Shown: positions 32,486 through 41,867, counted from the stretch's first letter. The stretch is DNA of 53,531 nucleotides from Clostridia bacterium (GCA_017430945.1 JAFRMB010000048.1:1-53531), one strand, 5' to 3'. Numbers and translations are program-made. The notes: a model not told the origin generated them from the sequence alone.

Positions 32486-34969
32486 TCATGCCCGCGCGTC
32501 CATGGCCGCGGCGATGCGCGCCGCCACCGCCTCGGACGCGTGCCCGGTCTCCCGTGAGCCGAAGAAATCGAGGTACGCGCGGCAGCTGGCCTCGGCGTCG
32601 ATGGGCTTTGAAAGGATATCCAGGAGCTCCCCTTCGTCGTGCGCCACGATCAGCGGGGAGCGGTCGGGATCGAAGTAGAGCCCGCGGTCGCGGTCGTAAT
32701 CGCCCCGATCGGGCTGGTAGAAGATCACGGGACGCCCGAGGAGCACGAAGTCGCCGCCGATGGAGGAATAATCGGTGATCAGCATATCGGTGATCAGCAG
32801 AAGCTCATTGGTCTCCGGCCAGCTGCTGACATCCATGCCCACGTCTGAAGCGATCCCCCGGGCGGTCTCATGGCTGCGCGTGATGCAGAGCCACTTCTCT
32901 CCCGTGCTACGCTCGAGCGTCCGAATGGCCCGATCCAGGCTCAGCCCCGCCTGCTGTACGCCGCCGGTGCCGCTCACCCGGAACGTCGGCGCGTACATCA
33001 GCACGCGTGCGTCCCTGGGGATACCCAGTGCGGCGCGCACGCGCCCGGCGACCTCCGGCGGATCTTTTAGCAGCAGATCGTTGCGGGGACAGCCGCATGC
33101 CAAAATGCGCTCGGGCGGCACGGCCATGGCGCTCTCAAAAACGCGGCTGCCGAAGTCGGAGCCCGAGATCGCAAGGTCGATGCGGCGGGCTTCCTTGACG
33201 AAGTACGGGTTTTGAGGCTCCAGGTCCAGCCTGATCTTCTTGAAGCCGCGGTCACCGTGCCAGGTCTGTATGTATAACTGGTCATCGAACTTGACCATCC
33301 AGCGCTGCATGCCAGCGTTGGTCACGATGACCCGCGCCGTCGCCATCTCCCGGAGCGTCCGAAGGGAGAGCTTCGGCACAGGCGTCACCCAATCCGGCAG
33401 ATCCGCCATGCGACGTCCACGGTCGCTGAGGCGAAAAAGGATCCTCGCTGCGGGCGCCACGGCGTGCAGCGCTTCGGCCACGGCCCGGGGATTGTCATTG
33501 AACAGCGTGCCATCGTAGCTGGAGAAGAGCACCTTGTCGCCCTCCACACCGCGCACTGCGTGGCATAACCGCATCCATGCACTGTAAAAGGGATAGGGTG
33601 CGCGGCTGGCCGCCGAGGCGGCGGCGAACAGCAGCCGGTTGCCCTTGATGCGCGCCTTCAGCGACGGCCTGCCCCCTGCGGGCTTTGCATTTGACGCGTC
33701 GAGCACCGCGGCATCCGCCGGGATGACGTACAGCCCTCGCCGACCCTCATGCACCGAATCGATGCAGATCATGTCGCCCCGCCGGTTCCAACGGGGGTGG
33801 AGGTCGCATCTGCAGTCGCCGTGGTATCTGAGGGGTGAGAACACCCGGGCCAGCCTGGCTGCGCGGTTCGTCTCGTCCGAGCAGAGGTACACCGTAGCGA
33901 TGCGCGCCCGGTTCGGATAATTGTCCGTCACCACGAACCGCCTGTCCGGCGAGTAGCTGCAATGGCCGTCGCGGCCCAGTTCCGCCCACAGCAGGCGAAA
34001 CTCATGCGTCCTGTCCCGCATCAGATAATAGTGCTCGCCCAGCGCCGCTTTGCGAAGGAAGGAGATGATCTCCCGGTCGTTCTTCCAATAACAGTGTGAC
34101 ACGAAGCCGTCGTCCGACAGATTGTACAGTTCCGACCCGTCGGCGTTCGCCGTCACCAGGCGCGTGTATTTTCGGCCCTTCTCGAACCAACGGTGCAGCA
34201 CCATGAACCGGCTGCCGTCCGGGCTGAGCATCAAATGGTTGACCTTGTGTTCCGCGCCCGCCATTTCGGGCACGGGCTCGAAGGCTGCGAAGTCGGTGTA
34301 CTTCAGGATCGGCGTCACCCGACCGTCGGCCAGATCCATCCGCCAGATGCATGGCGCGTCCGGACACTTCTCTCCCGCCGTCGCCTCGGGCAGATTGGCG
34401 TATCCGTAGCCCGGACGCAGCCGATGGAGCCTGGAGAAGTCCAGCGACAGGGCGAAGTTGCCGTCCCTGGCCACGTCGTAGACCGGCATCGGCAGCGTCC
34501 GCACCTCCCGCCCCTCGTTTGCGTCGTAGATCACCGAGCAGTACGCATCGTCCCTGAGATCGTTGTAGATGATATACCGGTCGAAGTTCGGCCCCAGCCA
34601 CTGCGCCATGCAACCCTGTTGAACATTCCAGGTGCGGGTCCGGGCGATGGTCCGGACGCTGTTGCCATCGCCGGTGTCGATCAGCACGAGCTCTCCGGGC
34701 TCGGCGGGGGCGGGCGAGGCGTGGGTGTCCCGGACCCTCAACGCGATCATGCGGCGATCTTCCGCGTCCCACGGGGACTTGTCGTAGTAGCCAAAGAAAT
34801 ACTCGAAGCCGTCGTCCGGCGTCACGCGCCGCACGTCACCCTCGCTGACCAGCCGCTCCCTGGACAGCGCATATCCCACCACCTGATAGATGCGGTTCAC
34901 CGCGGCTTTGAGCCTTGGATAGGGCTCCAGCGCGTCCCGAACGGCCTTTTCCATCGAGGACAGACCCAT
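32486..34969 (-). CDS. fusion: beta-propeller-like N-terminus plus CDP-glycerol glycerophosphotransferase (TagB/TagF-like) C-terminus
   Basis: The 827 residues start at ATG 34969 (AGGAGG upstream). Residues about 1-450 carry blades of a WD40/TolB-like propeller: FGYYDKSPWDAEDRRMIALR, AEHKVNHLMLSPDGSRFMVL, CSYSPDRRFVVTDNYPN and HPRWNRRGDMICIDS. From about residue 480 (KVLFSSYDGTLFNDNP) it follows the CDP-glycerol glycerophosphotransferase family: YIQTWHGDRGFKKIRLDL, CGCPRNDLLL, MYAPTFRVSG and LLITDMLITDYSSIGGDFVL with the paired Asp and Ser. There is no signal peptide. The likely role is transfer of glycerol phosphate onto a wall or surface polymer at the inner membrane face. The propeller's role (binding a sugar or lipid substrate) is unknown. 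It is monocistronic behind a near-consensus promoter. Confidence 0.85.
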   Translation of the reverse strand: MGLSSMEKAVRDALEPYPRLKAAVNRIYQVVGYALSRERLVSEGDVRRVTPDDGFEYFFGYYDKSPWDAEDRRMIALRVRDTHASPAPAEPGELVLIDTGDGNSVRTIARTRTWNVQQGCMAQWLGPNFDRYIIYNDLRDDAYCSVIYDANEGREVRTLPMPVYDVARDGNFALSLDFSRLHRLRPGYGYANLPEATAGEKCPDAPCIWRMDLADGRVTPILKYTDFAAFEPVPEMAGAEHKVNHLMLSPDGSRFMVLHRWFEKGRKYTRLVTANADGSELYNLSDDGFVSHCYWKNDREIISFLRKAALGEHYYLMRDRTHEFRLLWAELGRDGHCSYSPDRRFVVTDNYPNRARIATVYLCSDETNRAARLARVFSPLRYHGDCRCDLHPRWNRRGDMICIDSVHEGRRGLYVIPADAAVLDASNAKPAGGRPSLKARIKGNRLLFAAASAASRAPYPFYSAWMRLCHAVRGVEGDKVLFSSYDGTLFNDNPRAVAEALHAVAPAARILFRLSDRGRRMADLPDWVTPVPKLSLRTLREMATARVIVTNAGMQRWMVKFDDQLYIQTWHGDRGFKKIRLDLEPQNPYFVKEARRIDLAISGSDFGSRVFESAMAVPPERILACGCPRNDLLLKDPPEVAGRVRAALGIPRDARVLMYAPTFRVSGTGGVQQAGLSLDRAIRTLERSTGEKWLCITRSHETARGIASDVGMDVSSWPETNELLLITDMLITDYSSIGGDFVLLGRPVIFYQPDRGDYDRDRGLYFDPDRSPLIVAHDEGELLDILSKPIDAEASCRAYLDFFGSRETGHASEAVAARIAAAMDARA

Positions 34970-35001
34970 ACTTCCGCCTCCTGTACACATACGCTGTCCC
35001 T

Positions 35002-35030
35002 ATGATAATGCCTGCTCTTCCCCATGTCAA
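35002..35030 (-). promoter_or_regulatory. near-consensus promoter of the propeller/TagF-like fusion gene
   Basis: On the minus strand, TTGACA (35030-35025), a 17-base spacer and TATCAT (35007-35002) lie about 33 bases before the start codon. Confidence 0.8.
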
Positions 35031-35066
35031 CCGCAGGCATGTCAAATGTGAAGTGTGCGCGTCTCA

Positions 35067-35131
35067 CCGCCATGTCCCGCACATGGCGGTCTTTCGCAAC
35101 GCAACGGGACGCCGTCTTGTCGCGGCGTCCC
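35067..35131. other. two adjacent hairpins in the addA 3' intergenic region
   Basis: The stretch between the addA stop (35267) and the fusion-gene promoter holds two perfect 9-bp stems: CCGCCATGT/ACATGGCGG (35067-35089) and GGGACGCCG/CGGCGTCCC (35106-35131). Neither has a U-tract on the minus strand; the first is followed by TCTTTC on the plus strand. They may stop or stabilise the addA transcript. Nothing else is seen from 35132 to 35266. Confidence 0.5.
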
Positions 35132-35266
35132 ATTGAAAAGCGAGCCCCCAGCCACGCAGCGCGCCGGTCCAGTCGTGGGATAGAGACCCGGTTCCGCGAC
35201 CGGCGCCTTGCCTTTGCCCGTGGCGGCGCACCGCTTCCTGTCGCCCATGATCTCCGATCCCATCGT

Positions 35267-38200
35267 TCAGTTATCCGTCTCCGTCAGGTCCAGCACCCTG
35301 TCCTGTCCGATCAGGCACAGCACGCGCTCGGCGACGGGGATGCCGGTGATGCGCTGCAGCGCCAGAGCGTAGAGCCGGAGCTGGCGCGCATAATGCGCCT
35401 TCAAAAGCTCGACGTCGTCCGTGCGGTCGGTCTTGTAATCGAGCAATATCCATCGCCCGTCCTCGATGAAGCAGCAGTCGATGGTGCCCTGCACCAGCAG
35501 CTCCACATCGCCGTACCGGGCCGCCTCCTCCGGCGTCAGTGCCTCGGATGCGCGCAGCATGGCGTTGAAAGACCATTCCCGCCGGACCGTCTCCGCGGCG
35601 CGCAGACGGGTGCCCACCGGACCGGACAGGAACCTCGCCAGCACGCTCTCGGATACCGCGTCACGCTGGACATCGGTCATGAGCCGGCGCTCCGCCATGT
35701 CGTCCAGCTGCGCCTTGAGCGCCCGTATGAGCGCCGGTCCGGACAGCCCGGCAAGCGGCTCCAGCGCCACCAGCTGCATCGCGCGATGATACGCGGTCCC
35801 CCGCTCCGCGCCGGTCATGCGCCGGACGTCCTCCGCGAGGAAACGGGGCCGCTCCGCAAGCACCGGCACCTCCTCCGGCCCCTCAAGCTCTCTGAGCAGG
35901 CCGGACGCCGTGAGCTTCAGCGGGCGCTTCGCTGCGTCGGGATCCGGATAGCGCCAGTTGAGCTGCCGGTCCATCGCGTCGTCACAGAAGGCATCCGGTC
36001 GCGACCGGATCGCCTCCAGGCGCCGCGCCGCGTCCATGGCCCCGGTCTGCTGTGCCTCGGGCTGAAGCTCGGCGGCGGCGATGACGCGCAGCGTGGAGTG
36101 CAGTGCCTGCCCCTCCGACTCCGCGCCGCATCGGGCGGCCATGACCACGTCCAGATGGCTCCCCGCGGCAAACGGCGCGGCGGACAGGGCCTGCCAGTGC
36201 TTCCACGACCTTTGGATGTCCTTCACCGTGCCCACGAGCACCAGTTTCTCCCTGGCGCGCGTCAGCAGCACGTAGAGTATGCGCAGTTCCTCGGCGCTGT
36301 CCTCGCGCCGGCCTCGCTCGATGATCGCCGCCTGGGACAGCGTCTGCCGCCTGGACCGCAGCAGCGGATCCACATAGCTCATGCCCATGCCAAGATCGCG
36401 GTGCGCCAGCAGCGCCGTACCGGTGTTCTCGACCTTGTACCTGCGCGCCGCCTGTGCGCCGAACACCACTCTGAATTCAAGTCCCTTGGACTTGTGGATG
36501 GTCATCATGCGCACCACGTCGTCGGCTTCGCTGAGCAGGTGGGCAGCATCGCCGTCGCCCCGGGCGCGCATATGCTCGGTATACCGCAGAAAACGCGTCA
36601 ACGCACCGGATTGCTCCCGGTCGAAACTGCCCGCACTGATCACGAACTGGTCCAGATTGGCCTGCCGCTGCGCGCCGCCGGGCAGCGCGCCGGCATAGGT
36701 GTAGAAGCCGGTCTCGTCCAGCACGAGCCGCGTCAGCTCTCCCAGCCCCATGCCGCCCGCGCGCAGCCGGAAGCCCTCGACCATTGCGAAGAACCCCCTC
36801 AGCCGCTCGGACAGCGCATCGTCCTCACATGCCGCATAGCGCGCGGCGGCGTCGCAGAAGGGCATGTCCGGGCAGCGGATGCGGATCCGCGCCAGCGCCA
36901 CGGCGTCCAGACCGGCAGCCGGGCTCCTCAGCGCTCCGATCAGCTCGATGTCTGAGCGCCCGTTGGCGATCAGCCGGAGCATCGACAGCATCCAGGTGAT
37001 CTCCACCGATTCGAAATAGCCCGTCGCACCGTCGGCATAGGCGGGGATGCCCGCCGCCAGCAGCACCGGCATCATCGAGGCGAACGGCGCGGCTTTGCTG
37101 CGGGTGAGTATGGCGAAGTCGCGGTAGCGCAGGCTGTCGTCCTCGGCCATCATCTGCCGGATGATCCCGGCGATCAGCAGCCCCTCGCGCTCGGCGGCGC
37201 CCATCTCCGCGATGGCTTCGTCCGCCGCTTCGGCCTCCGCGGCCGAATCGATCAGGCGAATGTCCACGTCGGGGACATCCGCCTCGTCCTCGTCCGGATC
37301 GCCGGGGCGCAAGCGGGCCATATCGTCGTAGACGATCTCCGAATCGCCGCCCGTCATCGCCCGCTCGAACACCATGTTCACAAAATCCAGTATCCCCCGC
37401 CTTGAGCGGAAGTTCCGGGTCAGCGGCAGCAGCATCCCGCCTTCCCCGTGCGCATATGCCGCATACTTCTCGAGAAACAGCCGGGGCTCGGCCAGGCGGA
37501 AGCGATAGATCGACTGCTTCACGTCGCCCACCATGAACAGGTTGTCGTCCCGGCAGATGGCGCGGATCAGCGCCTCCTGGATATCGGAGGTGTCCTGATA
37601 TTCATCCACGAAGATATAGTCGAACCTGGCGCGCTGCTGCGCGGCCGCCCCCGGATCCTTCAGGGCCCGCAGCGTGCGGTGCTCGAGATCCGCGTATGTG
37701 AGCCCGGCCTGCTCGGCTTTCGCCGCTTCAAAACGCCCGGACGCGTCCAGCGCGATGTCCGCCAGCGTGCGCAGCTGCCCGGACAGCCTGGCCGCATCTT
37801 CCCTCGCCGTAAGCAGCGGCAGCTGCGCGATGCGCGCGCCCTGCACGGACCGCTTTGCCGAATCCCGCAGGCGCTTTACGGCCTCCACCGCTTCTTCGTC
37901 GCCCTCGGTCCGCCTGCCGCGCGCCGCGGTGGGTTTGAAGCCCGCGACCGCCCGGGAGATGTCGTCGTAATCCTCGAGGGCCAGCATGTCATACAGCACC
38001 GCGACATCCTTGCGCACGGCATCCTCGTAGTGCGCGGGGCAGCCCGGAACGGCCATCGCCTGCCTCAGCTGTACGATGGCCGACCCGATGCTGCGCCGGG
38101 CCGCGCCCTTCAACTCGTCCTGCCACTGTGAAAGCCGCGCCTCGCCGCAGTCGCAGGCGCTGTCCAGCCAGGCGGCGGGATCCGGCCGCGCCTCCATGTG

Positions 38201-38779
38201 GAACAGCAGCGCCTCCACCGCCGCGCGCACGCCCGAGGGCCCGCGGCCGTAGTCCAGTGCCAGCAACGCCTCGCCCGGATGCGCCTGCGCCGGCGTGCCG
38301 TCGTCCGGGTCTTCCTGCGCCGTCGACCCGTCGCTTTCGGCCGCGCCCGAATAAGCCGCCTCCAGCGCCTCGTCCAGCGCCTCCTGCCACAGTCGGTCCG
38401 CCACCGCGTCGTCGAGGATGCGAAAGGCCGGATCGACGCCCGCCGTCTCAAAGTTCGTCCGAAGGAAGTCCGAGCAGAAGGCGTGCAGCGTGGTGATGGT
38501 GGCGCGATCCAGTTTGAACAGCTGCTCACGGCATCGGGCATCCCCCGCCGCGGCGCGCTCGTTCAGCCGCGCGGCCAGCTTGGCCCGCATGTCGGAAGCG
38601 GCCGCCCGGGTGAACGTGACCACGAGCATCCGGTCCACATCCACGCCCGCATCGGTGATCAGGCGCAGCACGCGCTCCACCAGCACCGTGGTCTTGCCCG
38701 AGCCCGCCGCCGCGCTGAGCAGGATGTGGCTCCCCCGGGCCTCTATGGCCCTCAGCTGTTCCTGTGTCCATTGGGTCAT
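35267..38779 (-). CDS. addA: ATP-dependent helicase/nuclease AddA (UvrD-like helicase, PD-(D/E)XK nuclease)
   Basis: Processes double-strand DNA ends for recombination, normally in a complex with AddB. The 1170 residues start at MTQWTQEQLRAIEARGSHIL (ATG at 38779, GGAGGG upstream); the longer open frame lies over uppP. Helicase motifs: Walker A AAAGSGKTTVLVERV (about 23-37), FIFVDEYQDTSDIQE, GDVKQSIYRFR, RNFRS, MTIHKSKGLEFRVVF and LRILYVLLTRAREKLVLVG. The C-terminal nuclease motifs are GTIDCCFIEDGRWILLDYKT. It is slightly shorter than many AddA proteins. No addB lies beside it, although the two are usually adjacent (addB-addA); the upstream neighbour is uppP, 23 bases away. Confidence 0.94.
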   Translation of the reverse strand: MTQWTQEQLRAIEARGSHILLSAAAGSGKTTVLVERVLRLITDAGVDVDRMLVVTFTRAAASDMRAKLAARLNERAAAGDARCREQLFKLDRATITTLHAFCSDFLRTNFETAGVDPAFRILDDAVADRLWQEALDEALEAAYSGAAESDGSTAQEDPDDGTPAQAHPGEALLALDYGRGPSGVRAAVEALLFHMEARPDPAAWLDSACDCGEARLSQWQDELKGAARRSIGSAIVQLRQAMAVPGCPAHYEDAVRKDVAVLYDMLALEDYDDISRAVAGFKPTAARGRRTEGDEEAVEAVKRLRDSAKRSVQGARIAQLPLLTAREDAARLSGQLRTLADIALDASGRFEAAKAEQAGLTYADLEHRTLRALKDPGAAAQQRARFDYIFVDEYQDTSDIQEALIRAICRDDNLFMVGDVKQSIYRFRLAEPRLFLEKYAAYAHGEGGMLLPLTRNFRSRRGILDFVNMVFERAMTGGDSEIVYDDMARLRPGDPDEDEADVPDVDIRLIDSAAEAEAADEAIAEMGAAEREGLLIAGIIRQMMAEDDSLRYRDFAILTRSKAAPFASMMPVLLAAGIPAYADGATGYFESVEITWMLSMLRLIANGRSDIELIGALRSPAAGLDAVALARIRIRCPDMPFCDAAARYAACEDDALSERLRGFFAMVEGFRLRAGGMGLGELTRLVLDETGFYTYAGALPGGAQRQANLDQFVISAGSFDREQSGALTRFLRYTEHMRARGDGDAAHLLSEADDVVRMMTIHKSKGLEFRVVFGAQAARRYKVENTGTALLAHRDLGMGMSYVDPLLRSRRQTLSQAAIIERGRREDSAEELRILYVLLTRAREKLVLVGTVKDIQRSWKHWQALSAAPFAAGSHLDVVMAARCGAESEGQALHSTLRVIAAAELQPEAQQTGAMDAARRLEAIRSRPDAFCDDAMDRQLNWRYPDPDAAKRPLKLTASGLLRELEGPEEVPVLAERPRFLAEDVRRMTGAERGTAYHRAMQLVALEPLAGLSGPALIRALKAQLDDMAERRLMTDVQRDAVSESVLARFLSGPVGTRLRAAETVRREWSFNAMLRASEALTPEEAARYGDVELLVQGTIDCCFIEDGRWILLDYKTDRTDDVELLKAHYARQLRLYALALQRITGIPVAERVLCLIGQDRVLDLTETDN

Positions 38780-38802
38780 GCCGACGCCCTCCGATCCGCG
38801 CC

Positions 38803-39663
38803 TCAGCGCGCTATGAACAGGAAATACATGAGCACCGCGATGCCCAGTGCGATGCGATACCAGCCGAAACCCTTGAAATCGTGGGTCTTGACGTATCTCA
38901 TCAGCAAGCGCACCACCAGCGTGGACACGATATAGGCGATCATCATGCCCACCGCCAGCAGTATGAACTCGTTGCCGGACACCGCCGCGCCGTATTTCAT
39001 CAGCTTGAGCAGGCTGGCGCCGAACATCACCGGGATGGCCAGGCAAAACGTGAACTCAACGGCCACGCCGCGGGATACGCCCAGCAGCAGCGCGCCGACG
39101 ATGGTCGCGCCAGAGCGCGAGGTGCCCGGGAATATGGCGGCGATGAGCTGGAACACGCCGATCAGGGCCGCGGTCCTGTAGTCCAGCTGGGACAGCTTGC
39201 GGACCCTGGGCTCCCGCCCCTCGCGAAGGTTCTCGATCAGTATGAACGCCGCCCCGACCAGTATCAGCATGACGGCCACGCACATGGGGCCATAGAACAG
39301 CGCGTCGAACACATCGTCGAACAGCACCCCGACCACGGCCGCCGGCACGCAGGCCAGCAGGATCTTGAGCCACAGCTCGACCCTGTCCACCTTCACCCAG
39401 GCCAGGATCCCGTCATCCCCGGCGGGGCGGCGGTTGCGGTAGCGCCCGAACGGCCACACTTTGTCCCAGCAGACCATCAGGACCGCCATGATCGCGCCCA
39501 GCTGGATGACCACCTCAAAGAGGCTGTAGAAGGCCTTCGACACCTGCAGCGGCATGATCTCGTTGAGCAGGATCATGTGGCCGGTGCTGGATACCGGCAG
39601 CCACTCGGTGATGCCCTCCACGATGCCGAACAGCATCGCCTTGAATATCTCAAACATGCTCAT
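38803..39663 (-). CDS. uppP: undecaprenyl-diphosphatase (BacA type)
   Basis: Recycles the undecaprenyl lipid carrier for peptidoglycan and wall polymers. The 286-residue membrane protein carries both signature motifs: GIVEGITEWLPVSSTGHMIL near the N-terminus and FPGTSRSGATIVGALLLGVS near residue 180. A GGGAGG site precedes the first ATG by eight bases. It follows the GT2 gene by 45 bases and precedes addA by 23, so it bridges an envelope gene set and a DNA repair gene. Confidence 0.96.
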   Translation of the reverse strand: MSMFEIFKAMLFGIVEGITEWLPVSSTGHMILLNEIMPLQVSKAFYSLFEVVIQLGAIMAVLMVCWDKVWPFGRYRNRRPAGDDGILAWVKVDRVELWLKILLACVPAAVVGVLFDDVFDALFYGPMCVAVMLILVGAAFILIENLREGREPRVRKLSQLDYRTAALIGVFQLIAAIFPGTSRSGATIVGALLLGVSRGVAVEFTFCLAIPVMFGASLLKLMKYGAAVSGNEFILLAVGMMIAYIVSTLVVRLLMRYVKTHDFKGFGWYRIALGIAVLMYFLFIAR

Positions 39664-39708
39664 ATCATTGTCCTCCCGGGAGAATGGATGATGGGCCCGT
39701 CCCCGGCC

Positions 39709-40563
39709 TTACTGGAATGCCTTCAGCTCGTCAAAGGGCTTGCCGTGCTCGTATTCGTAGATCTTGGCATCCACCACGAAGCGGTACCAGAACGAGGACA
39801 GCACGTGGTAGATGAAGCCAGGCACGCCGTCCAGGAAGCCGCCGCGGAACAGATAGTTGACGTGGAACCACAGCCACGCCCTCAGAAACTTGGGGAATCG
39901 GTAGTATATGCCGCTCTTCAGCCTGCGGATGCGCTCGATCTCGGGGTCGTCCGTGGCGGCCTCGCGCTTGCCCTGCTTCAGGTCCATGTAGTCCATCGCT
40001 TCGCGGGTGGCGTACCAGTTGTAGCGGGCGATGAAATTGTCGAGATCCTTGAAATCGTAGTGCAGGAAATTGTGCTGCAGGGAGATGCTCCGCCCCTCGG
40101 ACAGCACGGTGTGCGCGTCCCTGCGCCGGTCCTCGATGCGGCCGATGCCGTTTTTGAAGACCATCAGCTTGCGCTTCTTGCTGCCGTGGGTCAGCGCCCT
40201 GCCCAGAAAGAAGTAGGTCGCCTCCAGCGTCATGCCGTTCACGTCGTCGCTGTCGTGCGCCTCCATCTCGCGCTCGATCTCCGCGCACAGCTCCGGCGGG
40301 AACTGCTCGTCCGCATCCAGCCGGATGACCCACTTCGTGTCGATGCGGCAGTTGTCCAGCCCCCAGTTGAACTGGCGGGCATAGTATTCAAACTCGTGCT
40401 GGAACACCTCCGCGCCGTTTTGTTCGGCCAGCGGCACGGTCCGGTCCGTGGACCCGCAGTCCACCACCACCATGCGGCGGCAGAGCCCCTTCACGGACTG
40501 AAGGCATCGCTCGATGTTCTTTTCTTCGTTTCGCGTCAGCACGATCGCCGTGATGTCAGCCAT
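39709..40563 (-). CDS. family 2 glycosyltransferase (KdtX/WaaE-like)
   Basis: The 284-residue inverting GT-A enzyme begins ITAIVLTRNEEKNIERCLQS, with VVVDCGSTDRT and the metal-binding DAD motif in WVIRLDADEQFPPEL. The C-terminal part, with aromatic amphipathic segments (FPKFLRAWLWFHVNYLFRGG, GFIYHVLSSFWYRFVVDAKI), resembles bacterial core or surface-polysaccharide transferases of this branch and probably touches the membrane. The acceptor is unknown. It is the second gene of the ATP-grasp / GT2 / uppP run, 34 bases after the ATP-grasp gene. Confidence 0.92.
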   Translation of the reverse strand: MADITAIVLTRNEEKNIERCLQSVKGLCRRMVVVDCGSTDRTVPLAEQNGAEVFQHEFEYYARQFNWGLDNCRIDTKWVIRLDADEQFPPELCAEIEREMEAHDSDDVNGMTLEATYFFLGRALTHGSKKRKLMVFKNGIGRIEDRRRDAHTVLSEGRSISLQHNFLHYDFKDLDNFIARYNWYATREAMDYMDLKQGKREAATDDPEIERIRRLKSGIYYRFPKFLRAWLWFHVNYLFRGGFLDGVPGFIYHVLSSFWYRFVVDAKIYEYEHGKPFDELKAFQ

Positions 40564-40597
40564 ATCGTCCCATCCTTTCGCTGGCCCGCCCCGCCGG

Positions 40598-41800
40598 TCA
40601 CGCCTGGCTGCGCTTGGCGGATTCCTTCCGATACCGCATCACGGCCTGGATCGAATAGGTCAGCCACGGCCATGGATCGCGTATCGAGAAGATCTGATCG
40701 GAGGTGTGCCGGAAGTCGAACCAGGATGGCCTGGTGCGGAACCGGTCGCGGGATCTGATGAACCAAAGAACGTCGGTGTGCATGTAGCGCAGGCGCACGC
40801 CGTCCCTGTAATCCGGGTATTCGGTGACCGGAAGCCCCAGCGCCAGCTCCAGGATCTGCCGCGCGGGATCGACGCCCGCCTTGAAGCAGATCTTCACGCC
40901 GCCGGTGACCCGGGGGTTGACCTCCAGCACCTTGGCCAGGCCGTCCCTGGGATCCTCGATGAGGTCCACATCGGCATAGCCCCGCCAGCCGATCGCCTGC
41001 AGAAGGCGCACGCAGTCTCCGGTGATCTTTTCGTCGTGCAGCGTGGTGTTGCAGCAGCTGGAGCCGCCTGTGACGGGATACCAGCGCGTCTTGTCGAACA
41101 GCACGGCGCTCTTGACCGCGCCCTCCGCGTCCAGGAACACCTGGCACTGCAGCTGCCGGCCGGTCTGCGGGATGTATTCCTGGACCACCATCGGTCCGCA
41201 GCGCCTGACGGCTCCGTCGAACACCGAGCGCAGCGCCGCCTCGTCGCGGATGACGTGAAAGCCGATGCCGCCGTAGCCGATGCGCGGCTTGATGATGAAC
41301 GGGTAAGGCAGCCGCGCGGAGAGCACCTTGTCCACGGAATCCATGTCGTACACCGTGTCCGGGTGCGGCACGCCCGCCTGAGAGCAGTAGAGCATGGTCC
41401 ACTGCTTGTCCATCACCCGATAGAACAGGTCGGGGCCGTTCTCGGCGGGATGGGTGTACGCGCGCGCTTCTTCGATGTGATCGGCCAGCAGCCGGGCGGA
41501 GAAATCCGTCGTCGGGATCGCCACGTCGTACCGGCCGTCCCTGAGCACCTCCAGCAGGACCGCCCAAGCCGAGACGGCGTCGTCGCGGTCCCATGGCCTC
41601 AGCAGCTTCTCATCCGGATAGCGGGAGGCATAGCCCAGGTCCAGCCGCGAACTGTTCAGCGTGGTCACGTGACAGCCCAGCGCCTTCAACGCCGGCATCA
41701 GTGCCATATTCTGCCGGGCAAAGCCCTCGATCAACAGCACCCGCACGCCCTTGAACGGCAAAGCGTCCGCCGCATGCTTCAGGTCCCTCACCACATCCAT
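40598..41800 (-). CDS. ATP-grasp enzyme of unknown specificity
   Basis: The 400 residues start at ATG 41800. GGAGG is only two bases away, so a GTG two codons downstream is an alternative. The N-terminal Rossmann-like region is VRVLLIEGFARQNMALMPAL. The ATP-grasp domain follows: YPFIIKPRIGYGGIGFHVIR (lysine and Gly-rich loop), MVVQEYIPQTGRQLQCQVFL, and the Mg-binding end YADVDLIED plus VLEVNPRVTGGVKICFKAG. This family ligates carboxylates to amines or thiols, or builds carbamoyl phosphate-like intermediates. Its place before a GT2 gene and uppP suggests modification of a surface polymer, an inference only. It has its own promoter, divergent from potA. Confidence 0.85.
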   Translation of the reverse strand: MDVVRDLKHAADALPFKGVRVLLIEGFARQNMALMPALKALGCHVTTLNSSRLDLGYASRYPDEKLLRPWDRDDAVSAWAVLLEVLRDGRYDVAIPTTDFSARLLADHIEEARAYTHPAENGPDLFYRVMDKQWTMLYCSQAGVPHPDTVYDMDSVDKVLSARLPYPFIIKPRIGYGGIGFHVIRDEAALRSVFDGAVRRCGPMVVQEYIPQTGRQLQCQVFLDAEGAVKSAVLFDKTRWYPVTGGSSCCNTTLHDEKITGDCVRLLQAIGWRGYADVDLIEDPRDGLAKVLEVNPRVTGGVKICFKAGVDPARQILELALGLPVTEYPDYRDGVRLRYMHTDVLWFIRSRDRFRTRPSWFDFRHTSDQIFSIRDPWPWLTYSIQAVMRYRKESAKRSQA

Positions 41801-41838
41801 CGCCTCCGGGCACACAAACCACCATTATAGCTGTAAGG

Positions 41839-41867
41839 ATTATAGCATACATGCCCCTCGCTCACAA
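41839..41867 (-). promoter_or_regulatory. promoter of the ATP-grasp / GT2 / uppP run
   Basis: On the minus strand, TTGTGA (41867-41862), a 17-base spacer and TATAAT (41844-41839) lie 39 bases before the start. A second TATAAT at 41829-41824 has no -35. Confidence 0.7.

Noticed and set aside
30743..32557. 604-codon plus-strand ORF opposite dctP and dctQ
   Set aside because: Antisense shadow; no ribosome-binding site and no recognisable domain.
35042..35263. 73-codon minus-strand ORF between addA and the fusion gene
   Set aside because: It runs through two perfect hairpins and the promoter side of the fusion gene, lacks a properly spaced Shine-Dalgarno sequence and matches no family.
38764..40758. 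664-codon plus-strand ORF opposite uppP and the GT2 gene
   Set aside because: Antisense shadow rich in His, Gln and Arg; the minus-strand genes are clear.
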